This document shows, piece by piece, positions 28,511 through 38,840 of a stretch of 64,000 nucleotides of DNA. The notes under the pieces were generated by a model that was not told where the DNA came from, made no database searches, and worked only from the letters and a program-made list of their open reading frames with translations. The position numbers and the translations under genes are program-made. The stretch is taken from assembly GCA_019339365.1 (NCBI GenBank), contig CP079859.1, forward strand, positions 1,674,001 to 1,738,000. Reading direction: 5' to 3'. The DNA comes from Vibrio neptunius. Lineage in GTDB: Bacteria; Pseudomonadota; Gammaproteobacteria; Enterobacterales; Vibrionaceae. Every line of letters begins with the position of its first letter. Position 1 is the first letter of the stretch.

Positions 28511-29524
28511 GTGAGTCTTTCTATGGGGCTAGTCACTTCGGTACCAAACAGACAAACAGCGGTGACAGTATCGGTCATTGTTCCTTACTACAACGAAGCG
28601 GAGGTGTTGCCTGAGCTACACCAAAGGTTAACTCAGGTATTGAACGCGCTGCCCGAGAGCAGTGAAATCATCTATGTGGACGATGGTAGCAGCGACCACA
28701 GTTTGTCGTTGGTCGAATCGTTTAGTGCGCAAAGCACCACCATCCGTAGCATTGGGCTAAGTCGTAACTTCGGTAAAGAGGCGGCGATGAGCGCAGGTCT
28801 TGAGCATAGCCGAGGACTGGCGATGATACTGATTGACGCCGATCTGCAAGATCCGCCGGAGTTGATCCCTCAGATGCTGGCTAAGTGGCGAGAAGGCTAC
28901 GATGTAGTCAACATGCAGCGTAGCGAAAGGCGAGGGGAAAGCTGGTTGAAGCGGGCTTCTGCCGCGGCGTTTTACCGTCTGCTGAATACATTGGTCAAAT
29001 CGGACATTCCTGAAAATGTCGGTGACTTTAGGCTGTTAAGCCGTGAGGTGGTGGATCACATTAATCAACTGCCAGAGCGCAATCGCTATATGAAGGGGCT
29101 CTTCGTTTGGCCGGGTTTTAAGCAAGCGACACTGCCTTTTCAACGAGAGGCGCGCCGCTGCGGTGAAACCAAATGGAATTACCTCAAACTGCTTGGTCTA
29201 GCAGTGGACGGCATCACTTCTTTCTCGATCAAACCATTGCGCTTGGCCACCTTGTTTGGTGCTTTGATTGCGGCAAGTGCGTTCGGCTATGGAGCCTTTA
29301 TTGTGTTGAAAACCGTGATTTTTGGTGAAGCGGTCACTGGCTATCCGTCAATGATGGTGGTTCAGCTTGCGCTAGGCGGGATCCAGTTGTTGTGTCTTGG
29401 TGTGCTCGGCGAATACATCGGCCGCATTTTCATTGAATCCAAAGGGCGACCACTGTATTTGGTTCAATCCGTCAATGAGAAACCAGCCACCACTCAACAT
29501 CCAGCCTTGGAGAAACGCGCGTGA
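28511..29524 (+). CDS. Family 2 glycosyltransferase, polyprenyl-phosphate sugar transferase (ArnC/GtrB/DPM1-like)
   Basis: This ~337-aa membrane enzyme has a GT-A domain with VSVIVPYYNEAEVLPEL, the metal-binding IDADLQDPPELI and FRLLSREVV. Two C-terminal membrane helices follow (LATLFGALIAASAFGYG; VQLALGGIQLLCLGVLGEYIGR). This family transfers a sugar from a nucleotide donor to undecaprenyl phosphate on the cytoplasmic face. GTG 28511 and ATG 28523 are both possible starts. The next gene overlaps by 4 bases, forming a three-gene operon for modifying lipid A, O-antigen or another envelope glycan. Confidence 0.85.
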   Translation: MSLSMGLVTSVPNRQTAVTVSVIVPYYNEAEVLPELHQRLTQVLNALPESSEIIYVDDGSSDHSLSLVESFSAQSTTIRSIGLSRNFGKEAAMSAGLEHSRGLAMILIDADLQDPPELIPQMLAKWREGYDVVNMQRSERRGESWLKRASAAAFYRLLNTLVKSDIPENVGDFRLLSREVVDHINQLPERNRYMKGLFVWPGFKQATLPFQREARRCGETKWNYLKLLGLAVDGITSFSIKPLRLATLFGALIAASAFGYGAFIVLKTVIFGEAVTGYPSMMVVQLALGGIQLLCLGVLGEYIGRIFIESKGRPLYLVQSVNEKPATTQHPALEKRA

Positions 29525-30921
29525 GTATCAACCGAGTCCACTTATGGGCACTATTAGGCGTTGCGTTACTGATTCGCTTGCTGAGTTTGGGCGCGTATCC
29601 GTTGATGGATACCACGGAAGCGCGCTACGGAGAAATGGCGCGTCTGATGATTGAAACCAATAACTGGATCACCCCACAGTTTGATTATGGGGTGCCTTTT
29701 TGGAGCAAGCCGCCGCTATTTACTTGGCTAAGTGCTGGCGGTATCGAATTGTTTGGTATTAATGAGTTTGCGGTGCGTGCGCCCCACTGGTTAGCCGGAG
29801 TGATGGTGATTGCCTTAATGGCTTATTTTGCCAATCGGCAAGGATTTAGTGGTTTGATCACGGCGGTGGTGTTAGCGACTTGCGGTATTTTTTCTGTCGC
29901 GGCGGGCGCGGTTATGACAGATATGGCGCTGACATTAGGGCTGTCGCTGGCGATGATCGGTTTTTACTTGTGTTGGCAAGGGGCAAGAGTGTGGGGCTAT
30001 GTCGGTTTTGTGGGCTTGGCGATCGGGCTACTGGCTAAAGGGCCGCTGGTGCTTGTTTTGATGGGCTTGGCCGTTATGCCATGGTTGGTGATTCAGCATG
30101 GTGCACGAGGGGCATTGGCCGTGCTTTGGCAACGCTTTCCACTCTTGGGCGGCACGGTTGTAATGTTGGCTCTCGCATTGCCGTGGTATGTCGCGGCTGA
30201 AGCGGCCACGCCTGGTTTTCTCGATTACTTTCTTGTTGGTGAACATTTTCACCGTTTTCTGGTCAGCGGCTGGCAGGGAGATCTCTATGGCACGGCACAC
30301 GATGAACCGAGAGGGACCATCTGGCTGTTCTGGCTCTATTCGGCCGCGCCATGGTCAGTGGTATTGCCGGTTGTTTTGTTCTTAAAACGTAAAGCGCTGG
30401 GGCGAGACATCGAACTCAAACAGGGCATCATAAGTTTTCTTGTGTGCTGGATGCTGTCACCTCTGCTGCTGTTTACTTTTTCAGGCAACATACTCCCTGC
30501 GTATGTGTTACCGGGTGTGCCTGCGATCGGCATGCTGATGGCGATCCTGCTCTCGGATGTGCGAGAGGACATAAAGTGGTTCAAAGTAACGGCGGGTATT
30601 TTGCCCTGTTTGTTGATTGCTGCCGTGATTTATATCCAGTTTGGGGTGGGGGAGCGTAAAAGTGACAAGGTGATTTTTCGCAATGCCGACCCTCAGGTCA
30701 CCACGTATTACGTTGGCAATCGGCCATTTTCGGGCCAGTTCTACAGTCAGGGCAAGGCGAAAAAGCTCACAGACAGTTCACTGCTGGATGGGTTAGACAA
30801 AGTGCAGCTGATCGGCGAGAAAAGCCAAGTAGAGCCGCTGGTCAAGGCGAACAAGCTCAGTTGCTCGATTGATTTTGTGGCACAAAGCAAGCGAGCTTTA
30901 TATCGCTGTGAGCAGCCTTGA
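29521..30921 (+). CDS. ArnT/PMT-type glycosyltransferase (GT-C, family 83/39)
   Basis: This 466-aa polytopic inner-membrane protein begins at GTG 29521, overlapping the previous stop. The first periplasmic loop has the acidic signature MDTTEARYGEMARLM and then PQFDYGVPFWSKPPLFTWL, diagnostic of ArnT-like enzymes, which move a sugar from undecaprenyl phosphate onto lipid A or glycan in the periplasm. About ten or more hydrophobic helices follow, then a short soluble C-terminal domain. With the GT2 and GtrA genes it forms a complete lipid-linked sugar transfer pathway. The sugar is not predictable. Confidence 0.85.
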   Translation: MSINRVHLWALLGVALLIRLLSLGAYPLMDTTEARYGEMARLMIETNNWITPQFDYGVPFWSKPPLFTWLSAGGIELFGINEFAVRAPHWLAGVMVIALMAYFANRQGFSGLITAVVLATCGIFSVAAGAVMTDMALTLGLSLAMIGFYLCWQGARVWGYVGFVGLAIGLLAKGPLVLVLMGLAVMPWLVIQHGARGALAVLWQRFPLLGGTVVMLALALPWYVAAEAATPGFLDYFLVGEHFHRFLVSGWQGDLYGTAHDEPRGTIWLFWLYSAAPWSVVLPVVLFLKRKALGRDIELKQGIISFLVCWMLSPLLLFTFSGNILPAYVLPGVPAIGMLMAILLSDVREDIKWFKVTAGILPCLLIAAVIYIQFGVGERKSDKVIFRNADPQVTTYYVGNRPFSGQFYSQGKAKKLTDSSLLDGLDKVQLIGEKSQVEPLVKANKLSCSIDFVAQSKRALYRCEQP

Positions 30922-30923
30922 TA

Positions 30924-31334
30924 ATGAGTAAATTGTGGCGCTTCGCTATTGTCGGAGGCGTTGGCTTTGCCGCCGACGCCTCTCTTTTTGCTTTGTTCTT
31001 CTATGGCATCGGGTGGCCGATACTGGGGGCGCGTGTGGTGTCTTTTTTCTTCGCGGCCACCGTCACTTGGTTTGGCAACCGAATCTTTACCTTTACACAT
31101 CAACAAACCACTGGGAAGTTCTCGCAATGGCTTAAATTCGTCGGATGCGCGACGTTGTCCGCTGTGCCTAATGTCGGAGTATTCAAACTGACGACGCATT
31201 ATTGTGGCAGTGACGGCATGTTGGCGATGCTGGCTTTAGCCCTTGGTGTGTTGGCTGGCATGGTGAGTAACTTTGCGTTCTGTCATTGGTGGGTGTTTGG
31301 CCAACAATCTCTTCCACACACAGAGTCTCAGTGA
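30924..31334 (+). CDS. GtrA-like membrane protein (probable lipid-linked sugar flippase)
   Basis: A protein of about 136 aa with four hydrophobic helices and the GtrA signature LWRFAIVGGVGFAADASLF and TVTWFGNRIFTF. GtrA-type proteins are thought to flip undecaprenyl-phosphate-linked sugar across the inner membrane, bridging the cytoplasmic GT2 and the periplasmic ArnT-like enzyme encoded just upstream. ATG 30924 lies two bases after the upstream stop; a TTG at 30918 is less likely. Confidence 0.85.
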   Translation: MSKLWRFAIVGGVGFAADASLFALFFYGIGWPILGARVVSFFFAATVTWFGNRIFTFTHQQTTGKFSQWLKFVGCATLSAVPNVGVFKLTTHYCGSDGMLAMLALALGVLAGMVSNFAFCHWWVFGQQSLPHTESQ

Positions 31335-31340
31335 CGAATA

Positions 31341-31371
31341 AAAAAAGCCCAGAGCAATCGCGCTCTGGGCT
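31341..31371. terminator. Stem-loop after the glycosyltransferase operon
   Basis: GCCCAGAGC (31347-31355) pairs with GCTCTGGGC (31362-31370). The T-run is on the minus-strand side (A6 precedes the stem on +), so on + it is a strong hairpin without a classic U-tract. Confidence 0.6.
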
Positions 31372-31391
31372 GATACAAAACATAGGAGTTA

Positions 31392-31610
31392 ATGAAGAAA
31401 AAGCAGCGTAAATTAGTAGCGTCAGTCAAGAAAACAAGTGTTACGGCCTGTAAACTTAAGAAGGCTCTGCTAACTACACTTATTGAGACCCACCGAATTC
31501 AAATCAGTTCCATAGTTGGCAAAATTTTTTTAATTTTTTTTTTTTTTTTTTCTTCAAAGGCTTATCTCGCACAATTTACAATCTGGTCGGACCAATCTTC
31601 AAAAATGTGA
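31392..31610 (+). CDS. Possible small basic peptide gene
   Basis: AGGAG stands 4-5 bases before ATG 31392, and the first ~37 codons encode a lysine-rich peptide (MKKKQRKLVASVKK). The frame then runs through T-rich DNA giving poly-Phe, including a T18 tract, which is not protein-like. Either a short leader whose real stop is hidden by an indel in the T-tract, or a chance frame. Confidence 0.2.
   Translation: MKKKQRKLVASVKKTSVTACKLKKALLTTLIETHRIQISSIVGKIFLIFFFFFSSKAYLAQFTIWSDQSSKM
31534..31551. repeat. Homopolymer T18
   Basis: Eighteen consecutive T, preceded by TTTTTTTAA. The true length is uncertain given the other homopolymer problems in this sequence. Confidence 0.8.
31582..31596. promoter_or_regulatory. 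Candidate FadR operator upstream of the psrA-like gene
   Basis: TCTGGTCGGACCAAT contains the palindrome TGGTCGGACCA, matching the FadR consensus core TGGTCNGACCA. It lies ~85 bases before the psrA-like start, fitting long-chain acyl-CoA-responsive control. Confidence 0.6.
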
Positions 31611-31648
31611 TGTTAAAAACTTGTTGGTTATTTGTTTCGGATGTATAT

Positions 31649-31666
31649 TTCAAACAGATGTTTAAT
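31649..31666. promoter_or_regulatory. Candidate PsrA operator (autoregulation)
   Basis: TTCAAACAGATGTTTAA is an imperfect palindrome of the PsrA type (CAAAC-N4-GTTTA) just ahead of the psrA-like start at 31680. Confidence 0.55.
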
Positions 31667-31679
31667 ACGAGCGATTGAA

Positions 31680-32306
31680 ATGTCGATGAGAAATACGACC
31701 AAAGAGAAAATCCTAGATGTTGCGGAAGCTCTGTTTGCAGAACACGGTTTCAACGACACCTCACTGCGTACGATTACCAGTAAAGCGGGCGTTAACCTCG
31801 CGTCGGTGAACTATCACTTTGGTGATAAGAAAACACTGGTACGTGCTGTATTGAACCGCTATCTCGAAGCCTTTATGCCAGCGGTTCAAGATGCCTTGAT
31901 CACTCTCAATCTCAACGAAAGTTACCAAATGGCGGATGTGTTTGAATCGCTAAGAGGGCCGCTGCGCGCACTGAATGATGTTAGACCAAATGGGACCAGT
32001 CGCTTTATGTTGCTGATTGGCCGCGGATACACCGATGTGCAAGGCCATTTGCGCTGGTTTATTACCACTCGTTATCAAGAGACGTTGACTTTGTTTACCC
32101 AATCCGTGACCAAAGCCAACCCTAAGCTGACTCAGGAAGAGTTGTTTTGGCGACTTCATTTTACGTTAGGTACGTGTGTATTCACTATGGCCTCGAGTCA
32201 AGCTCTGATGGACATTGCAGAAAATTCATACGGGCAGCCGGTCGACGCTAAGTCTATTGTCGATCAGCTTATCCCATATTTAGCCGCAGGTGTTGCGGCT
32301 GAGTAA
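31680..32306 (+). CDS. psrA: PsrA-like TetR-family regulator of fatty-acid degradation
   Basis: This ~208-aa protein has an N-terminal TetR helix-turn-helix: KEKILDVAEALFAEHGFNDT, then SLRTITSKAGVNLASVNYHFGDKKTLV. The C-terminal domain is a helical ligand-binding region. It lies directly upstream of fadE, the known Vibrio/Shewanella arrangement in which PsrA responds to fatty acids or acyl-CoA and represses fad genes. ATG 31680 is preferred over a frame extension to 31632. Candidate FadR and PsrA sites lie upstream. Confidence 0.75.
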   Translation: MSMRNTTKEKILDVAEALFAEHGFNDTSLRTITSKAGVNLASVNYHFGDKKTLVRAVLNRYLEAFMPAVQDALITLNLNESYQMADVFESLRGPLRALNDVRPNGTSRFMLLIGRGYTDVQGHLRWFITTRYQETLTLFTQSVTKANPKLTQEELFWRLHFTLGTCVFTMASSQALMDIAENSYGQPVDAKSIVDQLIPYLAAGVAAE

Positions 32307-32371
32307 TAGAACAAACGAAATATAAAACAAATATAAATTGGACCACCAACAGTGAACAAAAGGATCTGATT

Positions 32372-34656
32372 ATGGGCTCTCTACGCAGAAAATGGGTCAG
32401 TGACCCAGCTTTCAAAATGTTTAAAAAGTACTGCCACCACTTTCCAGCACTGAGAAGGAAGCAATGGAAGCGGGCAGTGTTTGGTGGGATGGGGAGCTGT
32501 TTTCAGGTCGCCCAGACTTCACCAAGCTGCACAAATATCCAACCCCTACGTTGAGCGCGGAAGAGCAGTCCTTCGTAGACAACGAGTTGGAGACGCTACT
32601 TAGCATGTTAGACGATCAAAAAATCGTCAAACAAGACCGCGACTTGCCGCCTGAAGTTTGGCAATACTTGCGTAAAGAGCGCTTCTTCTCATTGATCATT
32701 TCCAAAGAGTACGGCGGTCGAGAATTTTCGGCGTTAGCCAACTCTACCATTGTGACTCGTATTGCGACTCGCAGTATCAGTGCGGCGGTTTCTGTTATGG
32801 TGCCTAACTCTTTGGGCCCAGGTGAACTGCTGTCTCACTATGGTACTCAGGAGCAAAAAGATTATTGGTTGCCGCGCTTGGCGAACGGTACAGACATTCC
32901 GTGTTTTGCCTTGACGGGCCCTGAAGCGGGTTCTGATGCAGGCGGCATTCCAGATGATGGTGTGGTTTGTTATGGCGAGCACGAAGGCAAAGAAGTACTA
33001 GGTATTCGTCTTAACTGGAACAAGCGTTATATCACGCTGGCACCAGTAGCTACGGTACTTGGCCTTGCCTTTAAGATGTACGACCCAGATGGCTTGATTG
33101 GTGATAAGAAAGAGTTAGGCATTACTTGTGCGCTTATCCCTGCTGATCATGAAGGTGTCGAGATTGGTGAGCGTCATGACCCACTAGGTCTTGCGTTTAT
33201 GAACGGTCCAACACGCGGTAAAGATGTGTTCATCCCAATGGAATGGCTGATCGGTGGTCAAGATTACGCTGGTAAAGGTTGGCGTATGCTGGTGGAATGT
33301 CTGTCTGCAGGTCGGGGTATTTCTCTACCGGCATTAGGCACGGCAATCGGCCACCTAACGTCACGTACCACGGGGGCTTATGCCTATGTTCGTAAACAGT
33401 TTGGCATGTCGATTGGTAAGTTCGAAGGGGTGGCAGAAGCCATGGGCCGGATCGGTGGTCTAACTTACTTACTGGAAGCGACCCGCACGCTCACGACAAC
33501 ATCACTCGATCTGAAAGAGAAGCCGGGCATAGTCACAGCCATTGCCAAATATCATATGACTGAAATGGCGCGTACTATCCTCAATGATTCAATGGACATC
33601 CATTCGGGTCGCGCGATTCAAGATGGCCCAATGAACTATTTGGCGTCGCCTTACTTAGGGATCCCTGTTGCGATTACAGTGGAAGGGGCCAACATTCTGA
33701 CCCGTAACCTGATGATCTTCGGTCAAGGTGCGACTCGCTGTCACCCTTATGTACTTAAGGAGATGGAAGCCGCCGCTAACCCAGATCAAAATCAAGGTGC
33801 CAAAGAGTTTGATGACTTGTTGTTTAAGCATATTGGCCATGCGACTAAAAACACCTTGGGTGCGTTCGGTGCTGCTTTGACAGGGTCACGCTTTATCAAA
33901 GCAGACATGAGTGGTCCAACTCAGCACTACTACAAAGATCTGACTCGTCTAAGCCGCGCGTTAGCTGTGAGTGCCGATATCGCGATGGCAACACTCGGTG
34001 GCGATCTGAAACGAAAAGAAATGATCTCAGCGCGCCTAGGTGATGTGTTGGCTTACCTTTACATGGGATCAGCGGCACTGAAGAAATACGAAGACGAAGG
34101 ACGTCAGCAGCAAGATCTTGATTACGTTCACTACTCGGTTCAGCACTGTCTGCATAACGCGGCCAAGGCGCTTCAAGAAGCGTTTTCTAACTACCCGCAA
34201 AAAGCGGTGGGTGGCCTGCTGAAAGTGTTGATCTTCCCATTGGGGAATCATTTCGCTAAACCAAGCGACACGCTCACTGTGAAGTTGGCCGAAAGCCTAA
34301 TGACACCGGGCGCTCATCGAGATCGTCTAACGCACCTTTGCTACATCGGTAAAGCCGAAGACGACAGCGTTGGCCTGATGGAAAATGCTTTCCTTGCGAT
34401 GTATGGCGTACAGAGTTTAGAACGTAAACTGATGCGAGCGGCGAAAGACGGTAAAGTGGCTCGTAAAGGCCTGCTCAAAGATCGTCTGGCTCAAGCGCTG
34501 GAAGCGGATGTACTAACGCAGGATGAAGTCGACCAAATCCTAGCTGCAGACGCGCTGCGTTACAAAGCGATTCAAGTGGATGACTTTAGCCATGATTTCA
34601 GCGAAGTAAGAACTGGTACCGATCGCTCAAAGCCGAAGCTCGATAGCGTGGCTTAA
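32372..34656 (+). CDS. fadE: Acyl-CoA dehydrogenase FadE (probable sequencing frameshift near the N-terminus)
   Basis: FadE carries out the first oxidation of fatty-acid beta-oxidation. The N-terminus starts at ATG 32372 behind AAGGA (MGSLRRKWVSDPAFKMFKK) but shifts frame at A5 (32423-32427). With six A it continues VLPPLSSTEKEAMEAGSVWWDG and stays open to 34656, ~761 aa. Acyl-CoA dehydrogenase motifs follow: PCFALTGPEAGSDAGG, LSAGRGISLPALG and SMDIHSGRAIQDGP, with a C-terminal DUF1974 extension typical of FadE. It is co-located with psrA and followed by a terminator. Confidence 0.92.
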
Positions 34657-34679
34657 GTTGGAATAATCTGTATTTAGTA

Positions 34680-34708
34680 AAAGGCACCTTCACGGTGCCT
34701 TTCTTTTT
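34680..34708 (+). terminator. Terminator of fadE
   Basis: AAAGGCACC (34680-34688) pairs with GGTGCCTTT (34694-34702), followed by CTTTTT. Confidence 0.85.
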
Positions 34709-34835
34709 GCTCGAAATCTAAAACTGGTATGAAACAGCTCCAACCACTTGCATTTTGCCGACATTTTTACAGAAATTAGATGCGAACTGGCCTTGAACCT
34801 TTTATCCTAGCGGGGTTTTGTAAAGGAAGTTGAAT

Positions 34836-36038
34836 ATGATCATCAAACCTAGAATTCGCGGATTTATCTGTACGACAACGCACCCTGTGGGTTGTGAAGC
34901 TAACGTAAAAGAACAAATTGCTTACACAAAAGCACAAGGCCCAATTAAAAATGCGCCTAAGCGTGTTCTTGTGGTTGGTGCTTCAAGTGGCTACGGTCTA
35001 TCTTCTCGTATCGCTGCGGCATTTGGTGGCGGCGCTTCAACTATCGGTGTGTTCTTCGAAAAAGAAGGCACAGAGAAAAAGCCAGGCACTGCAGGTTTCT
35101 ATAACTCCGTTGCCTTTGAAAAGCTTGCTCGTGAAGAAGGCCTTTATGCAAAGAGCCTTAATGGCGATGCTTTCTCTAACGAAGCGAAGCAAAAAACCAT
35201 CGATCTAATTAAACAAGACTTGGGTCAAATCGATATGGTGGTTTACTCACTGGCTTCTCCAGTACGTAAAATGCCGGAAACAGGTGAAGTGATTCGTTCT
35301 TCGCTTAAGCCAATTGGTGAGACTTACACTTCGACAGCGGTAGACACCAACAAAGATGTGATTATCGAAGCGAGCGTTGAGCCTGCTACTGAAGAAGAGA
35401 TCAAAGACACGGTCACGGTAATGGGCGGTGAAGATTGGGAACTATGGATCAACGCGCTTTCAGAAGCTGGCGTTCTAGCTGAAGGCTGTAAGACAGTGGC
35501 CTACAGCTACATCGGTACTGAGCTGACTTGGCCAATCTATTGGGATGGTGCGCTAGGTAAAGCTAAGATGGACCTAGACCGTGCGGCAGCAGCGCTAAAC
35601 GAGAAGCTATCGGCAACAGGCGGAACAGCCAACGTTGCGGTATTGAAGTCTGTTGTGACTCAAGCCAGTTCAGCGATTCCTGTTATGCCGCTTTACATCG
35701 CGATGGTGTTTAAGAAAATGCGTGAACAAGGCGTACACGAAGGGTGTATGGAACAAATCTTCCGCATGTTCAGCCAGCGCTTGTACAAAGAAGATGGCTC
35801 TGCCCCTGAAGTGGATGACAAAAACCGCCTACGCCTAGACGACTGGGAACTGCGTGATGATATCCAGCAGCACTGTCGTGAGCTATGGCCACAAATCACA
35901 TCTGAGAACCTGAAAGAACTGACAGACTATGTTGAGTACAAAGAAGAGTTCTTGAAGCTGTTTGGTTTTGGTGCTGAAGGTGTCGATTATGACGCGGACG
36001 TTAACCCAGACTACAAAGCAGACTTTATTGCTATCTAA
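34836..36038 (+). CDS. fabV: Enoyl-ACP reductase FabV
   Basis: FabV is the NADH-dependent enoyl-ACP (trans-2-enoyl-CoA) reductase that completes each fatty-acid elongation cycle and is naturally tolerant of triclosan. The 400-aa length, [20 protein letters not shown], the Rossmann loop [13 protein letters not shown], and the active site Tyr-X8-Lys ([10 protein letters not shown]) are all as expected. ATG 34836, eight bases after AAGGA, is the start; the TTG at 34830 is not needed. It is transcribed alone between terminators. Confidence 0.95.
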   Translation: MIIKPRIRGFICTTTHPVGCEANVKEQIAYTKAQGPIKNAPKRVLVVGASSGYGLSSRIAAAFGGGASTIGVFFEKEGTEKKPGTAGFYNSVAFEKLAREEGLYAKSLNGDAFSNEAKQKTIDLIKQDLGQIDMVVYSLASPVRKMPETGEVIRSSLKPIGETYTSTAVDTNKDVIIEASVEPATEEEIKDTVTVMGGEDWELWINALSEAGVLAEGCKTVAYSYIGTELTWPIYWDGALGKAKMDLDRAAAALNEKLSATGGTANVAVLKSVVTQASSAIPVMPLYIAMVFKKMREQGVHEGCMEQIFRMFSQRLYKEDGSAPEVDDKNRLRLDDWELRDDIQQHCRELWPQITSENLKELTDYVEYKEEFLKLFGFGAEGVDYDADVNPDYKADFIAI

Positions 36039-36063
36039 TTGATGGCACTCAGTGAGTCACCCA

Positions 36064-36092
36064 ATCCGGAGCCTTGGCTCCGGATTTTTTTT
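36064..36092 (+). terminator. Terminator of fabV
   Basis: ATCCGGAGCC and GGCTCCGGAT flank a TT centre, followed by T8. Confidence 0.9.
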
Positions 36093-36583
36093 GCGCCGCG
36101 ATGTGTGGCTATGGGTAGTCATCACGGGTTGCGCCAAACTCGCAAAACCATGACCCTTGTCAACATTCTGTGGTCTTGGGCTTGTTCTAAATAATCTAAT
36201 TATTTAGCATAAAAAAGCGTTCTGTCCTTGCCCTTACTCACTTGAGTGAACTCGATATCGGGTTTGCGTAACAGCAGTAGAAAGGTGCTTAAGAGCAATC
36301 ATACCCTTATTAAATGTGCATCTAATCCCATAATGTGAAGTCGTTCTAAAAAACACATTTATCTGCGGATAACAAAACCGTGCTTTTCACTACAGCTGCG
36401 GTGTCCTTATATGCCCCTTTAGGTAAAAACACTAATGATTTGGTGATTTTGCCGGTTTTTCTTCGCTTCAACACCCTACTTTTGCCTAGTGATACCTCAC
36501 TCATAACTTGTTACCGTTTTACCGTTTGGTATGCACATAAGTTCATTTTTCGCAATCGATGATGGTCACAAGAGTGAAACGGT
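36093..36583. other. Gene-free region upstream of vgrG
   Basis: About 490 bases, AT-rich, with no convincing gene; a 60-codon frame at 36380-36562 lacks a ribosome-binding site and family resemblance. It presumably carries the promoter for the vgrG module. Confidence 0.4.
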
Positions 36584-38840
36584 ATGGCTAATGATTTAGA
36601 GTTTACCTTTGAAGTGTCTGGTGTTTTACCCAGGTTCAAAGTTGAAAGTTTTTGTGTCAAGGAAGCCCTGTCCACCGCGTTTGAAATCAGCCTCACGGTG
36701 TTATCAGAGACCAATGACATGACCTTTGAAACGCTGAGCAGGAAAAACGGCGTGCTGAGTTTGTTTGGTCAAGGTCTAGCGACAGCTCGCCAGTTTAACG
36801 GCTGCATTTCAGCGCTGAGCTATTTGGGCACGGGTCGGCGTTACTCTCGCTATCAGATTACCCTGGTGCCGCAGTTGTGGTTTTTGACCTATCGCCAAGA
36901 CTGCCGAATTTTTCAAAACCAAACGGCGCCAGATATCATTCGCCATGTCTTTGATGACGCGGGAATGAGCGATTATCGCTTTGAACTGACGGGGCAGTAC
37001 CAAGCAAAAGACTACGTTTTACAATACCGTGAAAGTGATCATAAGTTTGTGACGCGCCTGCTGGCAGAACATGGCTTGTGGTTTTACTTTGAGCACAGCG
37101 ATAGCGCGCATACCATGGTGATTGTAGACAGCAATGATGCCATTCCAGAACTGGAGAGCACGCATCAGAACGGCTCTTACCTTGGGCCTTTGCTGTTTCA
37201 TGCTCAAGGCGGCGGTGTGGCCGATCGAGAACACATTTTCGATTTGGCGCAAGTTCATCGTGCCTTGACAGGGCATGTGAGCTACAACGACTACAACTAT
37301 CTGACCCCAAAGGTTCCTCAAGGCCAAGAGTCGGGGGACGATGCCAACAGCGACTTGCAACGCTACGACTACCCAGGACGCTACACGGCGCCCGAGATTG
37401 GCGCTCTGCGCAGCAACGAGTGGAGGTCACAATACACGGTAGAGAGCCACCAAATTTACGCCTCCAGCAATATTATGCGCTTAGCATCAGGGGCTGGCTT
37501 TGAGATAGTTGAGCACCCTCGTGCGGCGATAAATCGTGATTATCTGATGCTCTCCGTGACGCACTTTGGCGAAAACCCGCGCGTCCACGAAGAAGAAGGG
37601 TCGGACGCCCCCACCCAATACCGCAATCAATTTGTCTGCTTACCGCGTGATGTCACTTATCGGGTGAAGAAAATCGCCCCGCCGGTGGTTGAAGGGCCGC
37701 AAACCGCGGTGGTGGTTGGTCCTGCGGGCGAAGAAATTTATACCGACGAGCTGGGGCGAATCAAAGTCCAATTTCACTGGGACCGCTACGGAAAAATGAT
37801 GAACGCAGTTCATGTTGGCTGCGCGTCAGTCAGTCGATGGCGGCCCCAAGCTGGGGGGCGGTATACCTGCCGCGAATTGGTCACGAAGTGGTGGTGACCT
37901 TCTTAGAAGGTGACCCCGATAGGCCGCTGGTGACAGGCGCCGTCTACAACGGCTTGCACTTACCGCCTTATTCCTTGCCAGAACACAAAACGCGCACCGT
38001 TTTTCGCACTCAAAGCCACAAAGCAGAAGGCCATAACGAGCTCTATTTCGAAGACGAAAATAACCAAGAAAGGGTGTATCTGCGTGCTCAGAAGGACATG
38101 AGAACCAAGGTACTCAACAATCGCTATCGAGATATTGGGAACGATGAAGAGTTAGTGGTTGGCAACCTGCAAGAAAACGTGGTTCACGGTGATCGCAAAG
38201 AGGAGATTGATGGTCACAAAACCTCGGTCACCAAGCAGACCTTCATGGAGCGAGTCGAACAAGATGTCACGGTGACCTACAACGCCAACGAAGCGGTCTC
38301 ACTCGCGCACAATCGTGATGGCTATGTTGACGACAATCGCCGCACTCAGATAGGCAAAAATGACACCCTAGAGGTGGGGGAGGATCAATCCAGTGTCATC
38401 TTGGATGCGCGTGCTCAGGACATTGGTGGCGATGACGCATTAACGGTTGGCAAACACCTCAGTGTTGAAGTCAACGGCAATACCTCGGTGCGCTCTGAGG
38501 GCCGCACCGCCATCGTAGCGGCGGATGAAATCAAAGTGCAAGTGGGCGCATCAAGCTTAGTGCTCAAAAGCAGCGGAGCGATCCACCTTAACGGAACGTC
38601 GATCACCATTGATGGCGCGAGCGATGTTAAGGCCATGGGGGCAAGGTCAATATTAACGACAGTGGTGCAGCACACGGTAACGTCAGCGTGCAAACTCAGC
38701 GCCCGAGGGGGCTAGCCATTATGAGGAAAATCTTGCCCGTTATGACGCCAGCCACTTACCAAGGTTTGGTTGAAGAAGGCGGTCTTATGCAAGAACTTTG
38801 TGATTGTGGGAGTGGAAAAACATGTCAAATACACAGCTAA
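36584..38840 (+). CDS. vgrG: VgrG/TssI T6SS spike protein (two probable sequencing frameshifts)
   Basis: VgrG trimers form the T6SS puncturing spike. The N-terminal gp27-like domain includes FEISLTVLSE, QDCRIFQNQTAPDIIRHVF, YVLQYRESDHKFVTRLLAEHGLW and TDELGRIKVQFHWDRYGKM. The frame shifts once near 37802-37807; the new frame reads SSCWLRVSQSMA and then WGAVYLPRIGHEVVVTFLEG, the gp5-like region. It shifts again at G5 (38637-38641), after which VKAMGGKVNINDSGAAHGNV runs to the stop at 38840. Corrected length is ~752 aa. The C-terminal ~50 residues past the needle are Cys-containing (ELCDCGSGKTCQ), perhaps a docking tail. It overlaps the DUF4123 adaptor gene by 19 bases. Confidence 0.88.

Noticed and set aside
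32372..32554. Separate 60-codon gene upstream of fadE
   Set aside because: Its first 19 residues are the normal FadE N-terminus; the rest is out-of-frame fadE.
36380..36562. 60-codon frame upstream of vgrG
   Set aside because: No ribosome-binding site, no domain and an intergenic composition.
36936..37430. 164-codon antisense frame across vgrG
   Set aside because: Composition is rich in Ser, Arg and Cys as expected for a shadow of a VgrG coding sequence.
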